The position numbers were made by a program, and so were the translations under genes. Below are positions 11,753 to 22,313 of a stretch of DNA of 64,000 nucleotides, in pieces (position 1 is the stretch's first letter; every line of letters starts with the position of its first letter). Location: NCBI GenBank assembly GCA_037349105.1, contig JAYJMM010000039.1:3833001-3897000 (forward strand). The letters are read 5' to 3'. The notes beneath the pieces were generated by a model that saw only the letters and a program-made list of their open reading frames with translations, had not been told where the DNA came from and did not search any database. Source of the DNA: Limnomonas spitsbergensis (Eukaryota; Chlorophyta; Chlorophyceae; Chlamydomonadales).

Positions 11753-12089
11753 TGAAAGGGATCTAAGTTCTGGCTGACTGGTATGGACACAGAGAGCTGG
11801 GATCAGAGAGCGTTCAAGAGGCGGAGAGCCGGAGAGGTGGCAACGTAGAATTACCAAGGGTGGCACACTAGTTCGTAAGACTAGGGCAAGGAGAAATGGA
11901 GGATAACAGTGGTGGCACACTAGTTCGTAAGACTAGGGCAAAGAAAAATGACAGAAGGCCTAGTATAAATAGAGAGACACGAGAGGGTTCAACTTCCGTA
12001 GGAAGATCAACGTTCAACTTCAAACTACCGAAGGAAAGTCTAGTCGACAGGTTAACTACCGAACGACCGGGAAGGGTGAAACCCTTACA
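11753..12089 (+). repeat. Right LTR of the 2.5-kb element
   Basis: Partner of 9580-9916. It is followed directly by the target duplication TCCAT. Confidence 0.88.
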
Positions 12090-12719
12090 TCCATGGTTTG
12101 AGATCGGGGTTCAGGCTACGGAAGATGTGGAACGCATGCAGTGCATCGCTCAGCCCATGTCCCCACGCCCTACACCCGCCCCCCCCACTACTACTCAAAC
12201 CCCCTGTTTTGGTAGGCAGAAAACCTACCAGTTTCAAGGCAAATGCATCATTTGGACAAGGCCCCTAAAATGATTATGTAGGTGAATTGGTAGGTTAAAA
12301 TCGGCCGAAAACGCGACATCTACCGATTTGCATTTTGGTAGGTTTAAATTACGGTAGGCCCAGAACCTACCGAAATAGGTACTCCTTGGCTACCATTTTT
12401 GCCCTGGTTGGCCTACCGATTGCCCTACTGTCGCTACCATATTTACCTACCAGTTATCATCATTTGGTCGACCATTTGTTGCTCTGATTGGCCTACCGAT
12501 TCCTCTAATGTCGCTACCATATTTTCCTGCCAATTAGTATGATTTGGTCCACCAGGCGTTGCCCAGACTAGGCCGATTCATTGCGCTCCTTTTGGTATTA
12601 ATTGGGATCGGCTTGCTGTACCCCCCTATGTAGGTGGGGCTGACTAATGATGTGCTGGCTATTTCAATAAACTGGTTTGCTCATCGCTTGCTGGAGGAAT
12701 CAATTTGCAATGAAACAAT

Positions 12720-12900
12720 TGCCAGGAGATCTATACCGGTAGAAATTAAATCAATATTTGACAGCTGTGGAATCTATACCGGTTGAAAAATTAAATCAAT
12801 CTTTGACGGCCAGGAGATCTTTACCGGTAGAATAATTAGATCAATATCAACGGCCACGAAATATATGCTGGTAGAATAATTAAACCAGTATTTGCTAGCA
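12720..12900. repeat. About 50-bp imperfect tandem repeats inside the CACTA element
   Basis: Four diverged units share a GGAGATCTATACCGGTAGAA-like core (near 12723, 12766, 12822, 12874). Confidence 0.6.
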
Positions 12901-12972
12901 AGCAAGGAAATGCATGGCAAAGGAAACGAATAAATCATAAATAAGCGACCATTGTCAGACCATATCAAGCAT

Positions 12973-13272
12973 TCACTTGTCATACGTGTCTTGATCAAAT
13001 TCAAGAACAATCTGCCTAAGACAAAACTGCCATTGGCGCAACACCCCTTGCAGCTCCCTTGACACTTCATCAATGTCCTTCTGGGCCAGCCCCTGAAGGG
13101 GCTGGATCTCGTCATAGCCCAAGGTGACCAAGCTGATCCAGGTTTTGGGGGTGCACCACGCCTGCGATTGGGAAATTAACACTTGATTTAAAGCATGGCT
13201 GCCGAGCAATGCATGGAATACGGGCTCATGAAATACGGGTAGGCGGGAAGGGCACCAAGAAACCATCTTCAA
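12973..13272 (-). CDS. Possible captured gene fragment inside the CACTA element (99 codons)
   Basis: A minus-strand ATG frame of 99 residues whose second half has protein-like composition (LGYDEIQPLQGLAQKDIDEV, then a tryptophan- and glutamine-rich helical stretch ending in DQDTYDK). It lies in the only interior part of the element that is neither subterminal repeat nor minisatellite. It is not recognised and is not transposase-like. It may be host sequence acquired by the transposon, or chance. Confidence 0.3.
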   Translation of the reverse strand: MKMVSWCPSRLPVFHEPVFHALLGSHALNQVLISQSQAWCTPKTWISLVTLGYDEIQPLQGLAQKDIDEVSRELQGVLRQWQFCLRQIVLEFDQDTYDK

Positions 13273-13375
13273 ACAACGGAAGGGGTCAGCAGGTCAGGCA
13301 CTGGGGTAATGGACATCAGTAGGCAGGGCAGGAGGCAGTTCACAGGTAAGGCAGGATGGCAATTCATGGGTGGCA

Positions 13376-15966
13376 ACCCCTCTCCCCAGCGCACTGTGAC
13401 CTCCTCCGCCACCAAGCCCCCCTCCCCCAGCGCACTCAAACCTCCTCCACCACCAAGCCCCCCCCCCCCCCAGCGCACTCTTGACCTCCTCCGCCACCAG
13501 TCCTCCCTCCCCCATGCACACTCCGACCTCCTCCGCCACCAGCCCCCCTCCCCCATCGCACTCCTGTCTCCTCAACAGCCCCCCCTCCCCCCCGCGCACT
13601 CCGACCTCCTCCGCCACCAGCCCCCCCTCCCCCAGCGCACTCCAACCTCCCCCGCCACCAGCCCCCCCTCCCCCCCGCGCACTCCAACCTCCTCCGCCAC
13701 CATTCCCCCTCGCCCCAACACACTCTGACCTCCTCTGCCTCCAGCCCCCCCTCCCCCCAGCGCACTCCGACCTCCTCCGCCACCAGCCCCCCTCCACCCA
13801 ACACACTCTGACCTCCTCCACCACCAGTCCCCCTCCCCCCAACACACTCTGACCTCCTCTGCCTCCAGTCCCCCCTCCCCCCAACGCACTCTGACCTCCT
13901 CCGCCACTAAGCCCCCCTCAACCCTGTGCACTCCTGTCTCCTCCGCCACCAAGCCCCCCTCTCCTCAGCGCACTCCGACCTCCTCCGTCACCAAGCCCCC
14001 CTCTCCCCATCGCACTCTGACCTCCTCCGCCACCAAGCCCCCCTCTCACCATCGCACTCTGACCTCCTCCGCCAACAAGCCCCCCTCTCCCCTGCGCACT
14101 CCGACCTCCTCCGCCACCAGCCCCCCCTCCCCCCGCACACTCCAACCTTCCCGCAACCAAGCCCCCCTCCTACCAGCGCACTCTGACCTTCTCCACCACC
14201 AAGCCCCCCTCTCCCCAGCGCACTCCGACCTCCTCCGCCACCAAGCCCCCCTCCCCCAGCGCACTCCAACCCCCTCCACCACCAAGCCCCCCTCCCCCCA
14301 GCGCACTCTTGACCTCCTCCGCCACCAGTCCCCCCTCCCCCATGCTCACTCGGACCTCCTCCGCCACCAGCCCCCCTCCCCCATCGCACTCTTGTCTCCT
14401 CAACAGCCCCCCCTCCCCCTCGCGCACTCCGACCTCCTCCACCACCAGCCCCCCCTCCCCCGGCGCACTCCAACCTCCCCCGCCACCAGCCCCCCCTCCC
14501 CCAGCGCACTCTGACCTCCTCCCCCACTTGTCTCCGCTCCCTCCAGCGCATTTTGACCACCTCCACCACCAGCCCCCCCCCTCTGCACACTCTGACCTCC
14601 AGTCCTCCGCCACCAGTCCCCCTTCCCCCCAGCGCACTCTGACCTCCTCCGCCACCAAGCCCCCCTCCCCCCAGCGCACTCCGACCTCCTCCGCCACCAG
14701 CCCACCCTCCCCCAGCGCACTTCTCCTGTCTCCTACGCCACCAGCCCACCCTCCCCCCACCGCACTCTGACCTTCTCCGCCACCAGGCTTCCCCTCCCGC
14801 CAGCGCACTCCAACCTCCTCCGCCACCAGCCCCCCATGCCTCCAGCGCACTCCAACCTCCTCCGCCACCAGTCCCCCTCCCCCCAACACACTCTGACCTC
14901 CTCCACCACCAGTCCCCCTCCCCCCAACACACTCTGACCTCCTCTGCCTCCAGTCCCCCCTCCCCCCAGCGCACTCTGACCTCCTCCGCCACTTAGCCCC
15001 CCTTGACCCAGTGCACTCCTGTCTCCTCCGCCACCAAGCCCCCCTCTCCACAGCGCACTCCGACCTCCTCCGTCACCAAGCCCCCCTCCCCCCGTCGCAC
15101 TCTGACCTCCTCCGCCACCAAGCCCCCCTCTCACCAGCGCACTCTGACCTCCTCCGCCACCAGCCCCCCCTCCCCCAGCGCACTCCAACCTCCCTGCCAC
15201 CAAGCCCCCCTCCTACCAGCGCACTCTGACCTCCTCCACCACCAAGCACCCCTCTCCCCAGCGCACTGTGACCTCCTCCGCCACCAAGCCCCCCTCCCCC
15301 AGCGCACTCAAACCCCCTCCACCACCAAGCCCCCCCCCCCCCCAGCGCACTCTTGACCTCCTCCGCCACCAGTCCCCCCTCCCCCATGCACACTCCGACC
15401 TCCTCCGCCACCAGCCCCCCTCCCCCATCGCACTGTTGTCTCCTCAACAGCCCCCCCTCCCCCCCGCGCACTCCGACCTCCTCCGTCACCAGCCCCCCCT
15501 CCCCCAGCGCACTCCAACCTCCCCCGCCACCAGCCCCCCCTCCCCCCCGCGCACTCCAACCTCCTCCGCCACCATTCCCCCTCGCCCCAACACACTCTGA
15601 CCTCCTCTGCCTCCAGCCCCCCCTCCCCCCAGCGCACTCCGACCTCCTCCGCCACCAGCCCCCCTCCACCCAACACACTCTGACCTCCTCCACCACCAGT
15701 CCCCCTCCCCCCAACACACTCTGACCTCCTCTGCCTCCAGTCCCCCCTCCCCCCAACGCACTCTGACCTCCTCCGCCACTAAGCCCCCCTCAACCCTGTG
15801 CACTCCTGTCTCCTCCGCCACCAAGCCCCCCTCTCCTCAGCGCACTCCGACCTCCTCCGTCACCAAGCCCCCCTCTCCCCATCGCACTCTGACCTCCTCC
15901 GCCACCAAGCCCCCCTCTCACCAGCCCACTCTGACCTCCTCCGCCAACAGTCTTCCCTCCCCCCAA
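13376..15966. repeat. 42-bp C-rich minisatellite inside the CACTA element
   Basis: The period is 42 bp (CGCACTC at 13969, 14011, 14053), with 39-43-bp variants. The motif is GCGCACTCCGACCTCCTCCG followed by CCACCAG or CCACCAAG and a run of C. The plus strand is extremely poor in G outside CG dinucleotides, so the minus strand has long G runs able to form quadruplexes. A higher-order duplication displaced by 1,872 bp is visible (13481-13852 recurs at 15353-15724). The many glycine-, valine- and proline-rich frames are by-products of a 14-codon period. Confidence 0.93.
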
Positions 15967-16270
15967 ATGCTATAGATGGGCCCTAGTGGCCCACTTGCTC
16001 TATAGATTTTGGTTTAACTCTTTAATTCCCCTTCTTTAGCCCCCACTCCCCATTTCCTTTCTTTCATCATTCCCTCCTTCCCCTAAAACACCATCTCGAT
16101 GTCCTCTGTCCAATGAACCTCCACCCGCCCTACGAGTGTGGCTTTGCCTGCCCTTATAAAACAAGGATTGCTAAAAAGTTAAATGAGGGACATCATGTCG
16201 ATTGACTGGATTGTTTGCTATTTGTCTGCCCCATTTGTAGCATCTTGGCTCACTTGGCATTTTTGTAGGG
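15967..16270. other. Right interior of the CACTA element
   Basis: Pyrimidine-rich unique sequence between the minisatellite and the right subterminal repeats. No gene recognised. Confidence 0.5.
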
Positions 16271-16483
16271 GCTGGACAATAAATGGCAGGTTTTGAGATC
16301 TTTGGTAGGGGACTAGGCAAGAAATGGTAGGTACAAGCCAATTCTGGTAGGTCGGGGAATCATAGCCCTAATTTTTGGTAAGTTGGCTGAAATCGGTAGG
16401 AAAACCTACCAGTTTTGACACCACCTACCTACCAAAACAGGGGGTTTGAGTAGTAGTGCCCCTCCCAGGTTTGGTAGTGAAAT

Positions 16484-16552
16484 ATCACGCACCGCAGGGC
16501 CAGGAACAGCCGCGAGGTGATGGAGAAGCAGTTGTTCATTCTCAACCCGGCG
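16484..16552 (+). pseudogene. Dynein heavy chain-like exon remnant B
   Basis: Reads ITHRRARNSREVMEKQLFI then LNPAV. It is comparable to the segment of axonemal dynein tails that follows the WKTFK block and runs into an LF.L.P motif. A GTGTTT donor-like site follows, and a pyrimidine tract with CCCAG lies upstream, but TAG and TGA stand in frame before the block. With exon A it suggests a decayed dynein gene that received both the LTR element and the CACTA element between its exons. Copies at 28178-28246 and 38290-38358. Confidence 0.45.
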
Positions 16553-16559
16553 GTGTTTA

Positions 16560-17150
16560 TTGTTCTTTCCTAATGCTCATGCATTTTTCTTGACTATCCT
16601 GCACGTTTGGACGCATTCTATGATTTTTTTTTCCAGCATGTGCCCTCGCTATGCCTCTCATTACTCTCATGGGGGCCCGATGCAGCCAACAGGCTGAAAA
16701 CTAGTATGTGAGTATTTTTCTAGTTTGCTTCAGAATGGATTCCTTGTCGAAATGTTCCCTCTTGACTATCCAGCAAGTTTGGAAGCATTATATGGTACTG
16801 TTTTTTTTCATCAGGACCTCCGGCTAGGCCTCTTGCGGGAGGGCCCAAGGCAGGCCGACAGGCTGAACACTTGGTCTATGAAACTTTTTCTAGTTTGTTT
16901 CAAAATGGATTCCATGTACACCTGTTCCTTCTTTACTATCCTACAAGTGTGGAGGCATTATAAGGTACTTTTTCCCATCAGGACCTCCAGCTATGCCTCT
17001 TGCAGCTCAAGGTTGGCCGACGGCTGAAACTTGAAGATTTTGTCAAGTTTGTTTCAGAATAAATTCCATGTCCAAAATATTCCTTCTTGTCCATCCTACA
17101 AGTTTGAAAGCATGACATGATACTGTTTTCCCATCAGATGCTCTGGCAAT
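16560..17150 (+). repeat. About 165-bp imperfect tandem modules with acceptor-like sites
   Basis: Three to four diverged units share a GGATTCC..TGTTC block, a TATCC..CAAGT block, and a T-rich tract ending CATCAG or CCAG followed by GC-rich, exon-like sequence ending near GGCTGAA (16691, 16859, 17020). They may be duplicated exon-plus-intron modules, but no protein family is recognised. Copies at 28254-28844 and 38366-38956. Confidence 0.55.
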
Positions 17151-17226
17151 TCATCTGAAGGCTCTCGGGGCGGGCTTAGCAGGGCCTGAGTTGGCATGAG
17201 CTGATTCTGCTTAAGTCAGGTCATTG

Positions 17227-17623
17227 TGTCACGACATATGGGTGCACCGCACGCTTGGGTGGCTTGTACATCCTTTTTGGTTTCGGATCCAGTCTGTTTT
17301 GTGGTACTTTGAGAATGCCTGGCTCGCTCCAAGCATTCTTCTCTTCTTACTCAAGCCAGTATACACGAAGTTAAATCACCATGTTTTTTTATCTGTTCTG
17401 GGACTAATTGACATGTGATATGTGATATTTCGGCCCCTTATCAAGGCCAGGAAACTACACTGATCGGAGATCTCTAGTTAACTCTACACTGATCCTTTCG
17501 CTCTAAGCCCACCTCATCCAGTATCAGGACCTGACAGCTACACAGTGAGAATATATCTAGTTAACACTACACATATTCACTATCTCTAGCTTCAGCACCT
17601 CTACTCCATCTCTCATTCTTCTT
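17227..17623 (+). repeat. F1-family long repeat, 5' (A) fragment
   Basis: Begins TGTCACGACATATGGG and matches 55367 onward of the F1 repeat, stopping abruptly at CATTCTTCTT followed by unrelated GCCCGCACATG. Same fragment at 28921-29317 and 39033-39429. It may be the A1 part of another F1-like split repeat or a truncated solo repeat. Confidence 0.85.
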
Positions 17624-18468
17624 GCCCGCACATGTGATTTTGTCAGGTGATTGGAAATTTACACAATATATAAGATCGCAGCGCCTTAAAATGGACGCAC
17701 AGTGGCGCACGGTATTTTCGGATGACCCTGCCTGGGCAGTTGGACCTGGTGGGTGCTCCGACGCAAAGCACGAGAAACATGCCTGACTCGACCTAATATT
17801 CGCGTTAAATGCGTATGGTTGTACATGTATCAATTCGGCAAGGGAGGGCTACCCAGGATCGCAAATTGCTTTCTGGCACTCACTCGATCGCATGGGCCTC
17901 GAGTTCCTACATAGCTGTCATCACCATGAGGGCCTGAATGAAGATCTTCAAGTATTCAGCAGGGTTAGCAGGGTATGCAATGGTTGAAAGGTCTCCATGG
18001 TCTCATTCATTGTTCATTGAAGGCTGCATCAGCTACAGTTTTCTATGTCAGCCCATGCAAAGTGAAAGAAGCCATGATCCCTTTTGTGCAGCTGGTCACA
18101 GACTGTGCATGCATGACGAGGCTGTTGGGCTAGCTCAATAAGTGTATCAGGATAATTTCATTCCAGATTTCACATTGGTACCGCACACATAACCTCAAGG
18201 GGAAACTGCTAACCGGTGCCGATATCAAAGTACCACAAAGGGCTTCACTACTTCGCTCTAACCTTGCACTTACTAGTACGATAATGATCTATAATCCCAA
18301 ATATTTCAGCCAGGTACATACAGATGCAAAAGGCCTAAGTATCGTCAAAGAGTGGCATGCAGACAAATCAGACGTTTCGTGGATAGTAACCGCTATCAAA
18401 CATGACGTAAAGCTCTCCCGCACTTGGATTAAGTCTGGTCATGAAAATAAGAAGAAAGTTCTTACGTT
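17624..18468. other. Unassigned stretch
   Basis: Short frames (17567-17833 minus, 17938-18141 plus, 18284-18472 plus) without family signal. Repeated at 29318-30162 and 39430-40274. It could be interior sequence of the element whose left repeat ends at 17623. Confidence 0.45.
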
Positions 18469-18789
18469 TTAACCGAAAAGTAATAATAGAAGCCTATAGC
18501 TTTGGAATGCCCCACTTGTGCTGACCGCTGACTCTTTCTGGGCTTTGCGGCAGTGAGAAAGACACAACCCGCAAGTTGCGCCCTTCGTCACTCGTTTGCT
18601 GCAACCAGCAGCAAACTTGCAAGGCACATGTCCAGTTTCTGTCAAGGGGACATGAAGCAGGAGCCCTTCAACTCCCGACGAAGCCAATGCTGCTTGGCCA
18701 CTAGGCTGCTCAGTCTGCTTCCAAGGGAAAATCCAACTGACGCTTAGCTGTCTTTGCTGCGTTCTTGGCAGCTGAGATGCCCTTCAGCT
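18469..18789 (-). pseudogene. 3' end of minus-strand host gene, truncated by the duplication
   Basis: Carries the C-terminal parts seen in full context in copy 3: a CKFAAGCSKRV..CGLCLSHCRKAQ cysteine-rich block and, upstream on the minus strand, a KGISAAKNAAKTAKRQ block. It stops at the segmental junction (18789). Same truncated piece at 30163-30483. Confidence 0.6.
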
Positions 18790-18898
18790 CGTTCTGAAGG
18801 CATACCGGCAGTGCACAAATTGGACTGGGTAAAATAAATTGGTCCTAGACCCACAACGACTCTGCCAATGACGCAACAGCCAACAGTTGCCGCGGTGT

Positions 18899-20876
18899 CA
18901 GACCCACCAACATGGTACAGTAAATAAAGACATGCGCTGAGCGCCGCTGCACCCACCAGCATAGTATAGTAAATAAGGGCATGCGCTGTGCACCGCTGCA
19001 CCCACCAGCAGGGTACAGTAAATAAGGACATGCGCTCCGCAAGTGCGTGTGCACCTCCACACCCACCATTAGGGTATAGTAAATAAGGGCAGGTGCTGTG
19101 CAAGTGCGTTTGCACCGCTGCACCCACCAGCAGGGTATAGTAAACAAGGGCAGGTGCTGCGCACCGCTCTGCCCACCAGCAAGGTATAGTAAACAAGGGC
19201 AGGTGCTGCGCACCGCTCTGCCCACCAGCAGGGTATAGTAAACAAGGGCAGGTGCTGCGCACCGCTCTGCCCACCAACAGGGTATAGTAATAAGGGCAGG
19301 TGCTGCGCAACGCTCAGCCCACCAGCAGGGTAAAGTAAACAAGGGCAGGTGCTGCGCACCGCTCTGCCCACCAGCAGGGTATAGTAAACAAGGGCAGATG
19401 CAGCGCACCGCTCTGCCCACCAGCAGGGTATTGTAAATAAGGGCAGGTGCTACGCACCACTCTGCCCACCAGCAGGGTATAGTTAACAAGGGCAGGTGTT
19501 GCGCACCGCTCTGCCCACCAGCAGGGTATAGTAATCAAGGGCAGGTGCTGCGCTCCACTCTGCCCACCAACAGGGTAAAGTAAACAAGGGCAGGTGCTGC
19601 GCACCGCTCTGCCCACCGGCAGGGTATAGTAAACAAGGGCAGGTGCTGCGCAACGCTCTGCCCACCAGCAGGGTATGGTGAACAAGGGCAGGTGCTGCGC
19701 ACCGCTCTGCCCACCAGCAGGGTTTAGTAAACAAGGGCAGGTGCTGCGCACCGCTCTGCCCATCAGCAGGGTATGGTAAACAAAGGCAGGTGCTGCGCAC
19801 CGCTCTACCCACCAACAGGGTATTGTAGATTAGGGCAGGTGCTGCGCACCGCTCTGCCCACCAGCAGGGTATAGTAAACAAGGGCAGGTGCTGCGCACCG
19901 CTCTGCCCACCTGCAGGGTATAGTAAACAAGGGCAGGTGCTGCGCACCGCTCTGCCCACCAGCAGGGTATAGTAAACAAGGGCAGGTGCTGCGCACCGCT
20001 CTGCCCACCAACAGGGTATAGTAAACAAGGGCAGGTGCTGCACACTGCTCTGCCCACCAGCAGGGTATAGTAAACAAGGGCAGGTGCTGCGCACCACTCT
20101 GCCCACCAGCAGGGTATAGAAAACAAGGGCAGGTGCTGCGCACCGCTCTGCCCACCAGCAGGGTATAGTAATGAAGGGCAGGTGCTGCGCACCGCTCTGC
20201 CCACCAGCCGGGTATAGTAAACAAGGGCAGGTGCTGCGCACCACTCTGCCCACCAGCAAGGTATAGTACATAAGGGCAGGTGCTGCGCACCGCTCTGCCC
20301 ACCAGCAGGGTATAGTAAACAAGGGCAGGTGCTGCGCAACGCTCTGCCCACCAGCAGGGTATAGTAATCAAGGGCAGGTGCTGCGCACCGCTCTGCCCAC
20401 CAGCAGGGTATGGTAAACAAGGGCAGGTGCTGCGCACCGCTCTGCCCACCAGCAGGGTATTGTAAATTAGGGCAGGTGCTGCGCACCGCTCTGCCCACCA
20501 GCAGGGTATAGTAAACAAGGGCAGGTGCTGCGCACCGCTCTGCCCACCAGCAGGGTATGGTAAACAAAGGCAGGTGCTGCGCACCGCTCTGCCCACCAGC
20601 AGGGTATAGTAAACAAGGGCAGGTGCTGCGCACCGCTCTGCCCACCAGCAGGGTATAGTAAACAAGGGCAGGTGCTGCGCACCGCTCTGCCCACCAGCGG
20701 GGTATAGTAAACAAGGGCAGGTGCTGCGCAACGCTCTGCCCACCAGCAGGGTATAGTAAACAAGGGCAGGTGCTGCGCAACGCTCTGCCCACCAGCAGGG
20801 TATAGTAATCAAGGGCAGGTGCTGCGCAACGCTCTGCCCACCAGCAGGGTATAGTAAATAAGGGCAGATGCTGCGC
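18899..20876. repeat. 49-bp hairpin minisatellite, copy 2 (about 40 units)
   Basis: Same unit and flanks as 1645-4895 but without the 26-unit duplication. Carries small unit-level differences from copy 1, such as an extra unit with TATAGAAAAC. Confidence 0.95.
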
Positions 20877-22313
20877 TTTGCAAGTGCGTGTGCAGCGATG
20901 CACGGACATGCGGCACCGAGCGGCCAAGCCTGTCCCTTCATAAATGTTCTCTTCCAACGGGATCTGTGCTTTTGGTGTGACACTACCGGGAGGCATGGAA
21001 GTTGGGCGCTGCACATTTAAAGGTGAAGTCCCGTGCATGCAGGTAAGGCTCAATTTATATATCACATGCCACATGGGTGCGGCAGTGTGCTTGGCTGTAC
21101 CTGCAAGTAGGGTGTTGTGCCCTTAAGCACACTGACGGGGCGCTGTGTTTCATGGCTGCAGTGCAATGCTTACGAGGGGTGCGATGCGCTTGTGCATTGA
21201 GCGCTGCAGCTCAATTGGAATAGTCTCCTGTGGAACCAGCTCCGCGCTTCTGGGCTGGAAATTGGGGGAAAGCTATGCAGATCTGCAACAAGCTCCGCTG
21301 CCAGCCCCAAAGCCTGATGACAGATAGGCTTTCCAGCGTACCGTATTTAAGGCTGTATATGGCCTGTAAACCATCAGATGATTGCGATGTCGCGAGTTGC
21401 TTTCGTCATAAACATCAACATGCGAACGTTGGCAAAAGAGAACTGATGACAAGGACGTAGATGATTTTGGTCGCATGCAATAGTGCGCACCATCGCTTGA
21501 AATGAAGAAAGAAAAGAGCGTCGTAGCTGAAACCGGGATCTGGAACCTAAGAAAATATTGCTGCCTGGTCCGAGTTCTAGAAGTCGTCATAGCACTTCTC
21601 AATTGTTTTTCACACTGTCAAACGCTATTCTCAAAATGGGTTATAAGTGGTTTTCCTGCATGGAAACACAGAATCGGTGGTGCTCTAGTCACCTGTCAGG
21701 TTTCGGACCGCCCGCTGGGAATTTCTTGGACACCAGTGAATACAAGCCATGGGTATCCGACAATGGCCATATTCTTAGTCGTTCGATGGATCAGCACTTC
21801 ACGAGCTTAGAAAACCTAGCCTTCACCCGGAGAATCCTGGGACAAATTCGCGAAATTCGGCACGACATACCGGTATCAGGTGAGGTTGCAGATTTGAAGG
21901 GCAAAGGGAAATCTCAGGGGATATTGGTCATGCATGGTAACTGCTAACTGTGGCTGTTACTGTTTGGATAGTTCAGGAGTTGGGGACTTAATCAATCATT
22001 ATCTGTTTTGTTACAACATTTTGCATGGTGACTAATATGCATGCATGCATGCTGCATGGATGCATGCTGCATGGATGCATGCTGCATGGATGCATGGTTA
22101 CTTTGGGGCCAGTGGGGGGGCATCTCCGCATCTGGGCATGCATGAGGGCTGGCTGCTGGCCTGCAATAAGCTTCATGTCTCCCTTTGCTAGTGTGTATGC
22201 CAGTATGTGCCTAAAAAATGTTTTTTGACTGAAAAGTACTGATACTCCAAGCCCGCCGTATTGAAGCGGAGCGGAGCGGACCGGAGCAGAAGCGTATCCG
22301 GATCGTGCGACCT
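20877..22313. other. Unassigned stretch of copy 2
   Basis: Equivalent of 4896-6332. No gene recognised; includes the 15-bp repeat at 22042-22097. Confidence 0.55.

Larger units (their letters stand above)
9580..12089 (+). mobile_element. Non-autonomous LTR retrotransposon, 2.5 kb
   Basis: Two 337-bp direct repeats (9580-9916 and 11753-12089) begin TGAAAGGGATC and end ACCCTTACA, the canonical TG..CA ends. The element is flanked by the 5-bp duplication TCCAT (9575-9579 and 12090-12094). The two LTRs differ at only a few positions, indicating recent insertion. The 1.84-kb internal part has short frames only and no gag, protease, RT or integrase signature, so it needs helper proteins. It sits between the two dynein-like exon remnants, probably in an intron. 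It must have inserted before the triplication because all three copies carry it. Orientation is arbitrary. Confidence 0.88.
12186..16458. mobile_element. CACTA (EnSpm/CMC-type) transposon, non-autonomous
   Basis: A 4,273-bp insertion with perfect 31-bp terminal inverted repeats starting CACTACTACTCAAACC and ending ..GAGTAGTAGTG, the CACTA..TAGTG hallmark. It is flanked by CCC on both sides (12183-12185, 16459-16461). The uninterrupted sites in copy 2 (28149-28156) and copy 3 (38261-38268) have 8 C; this copy has 7 before and 4 after, which equals 8 plus a 3-bp duplication. Both subterminal regions carry many GGTAG/CTACC motifs in both orientations, about a dozen within 350 bp on the left, as expected of subterminal transposase-binding repeats. 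No transposase frame is present. About 60 percent of the interior is a C-rich minisatellite. Confidence 0.93.
1537..18789. repeat. Segmental tandem copy 1 (17.25 kb)
   Basis: First of three head-to-tail copies of the same segment. It begins at GTTCTGAAGGCATACC and ends at GCCCTTCAGCT, and is followed by one filler C (18790) before copy 2. It is the longest copy because it contains the CACTA element (12186-16458), 1,273 bp of extra 49-bp repeats, and 11 bp near 7909 that copy 2 lacks. These three differences sum exactly to the difference in copy length. Confidence 0.95.

Noticed and set aside
10400..11920. Serine/proline-rich minus frames such as 10408-10932 and 11207-11920 inside the 2.5-kb LTR element
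   Set aside because: Overlapping frames on both strands, low-complexity composition, and no gag or pol motif. They look like by-products of purine-rich sequence.
13269..15986. Glycine/valine/glutamate-rich minus frames and proline/serine-rich plus frames
   Set aside because: By-products of the 42-bp C-rich minisatellite (14 codons per unit). They overlap in several frames with no protein-like segment.
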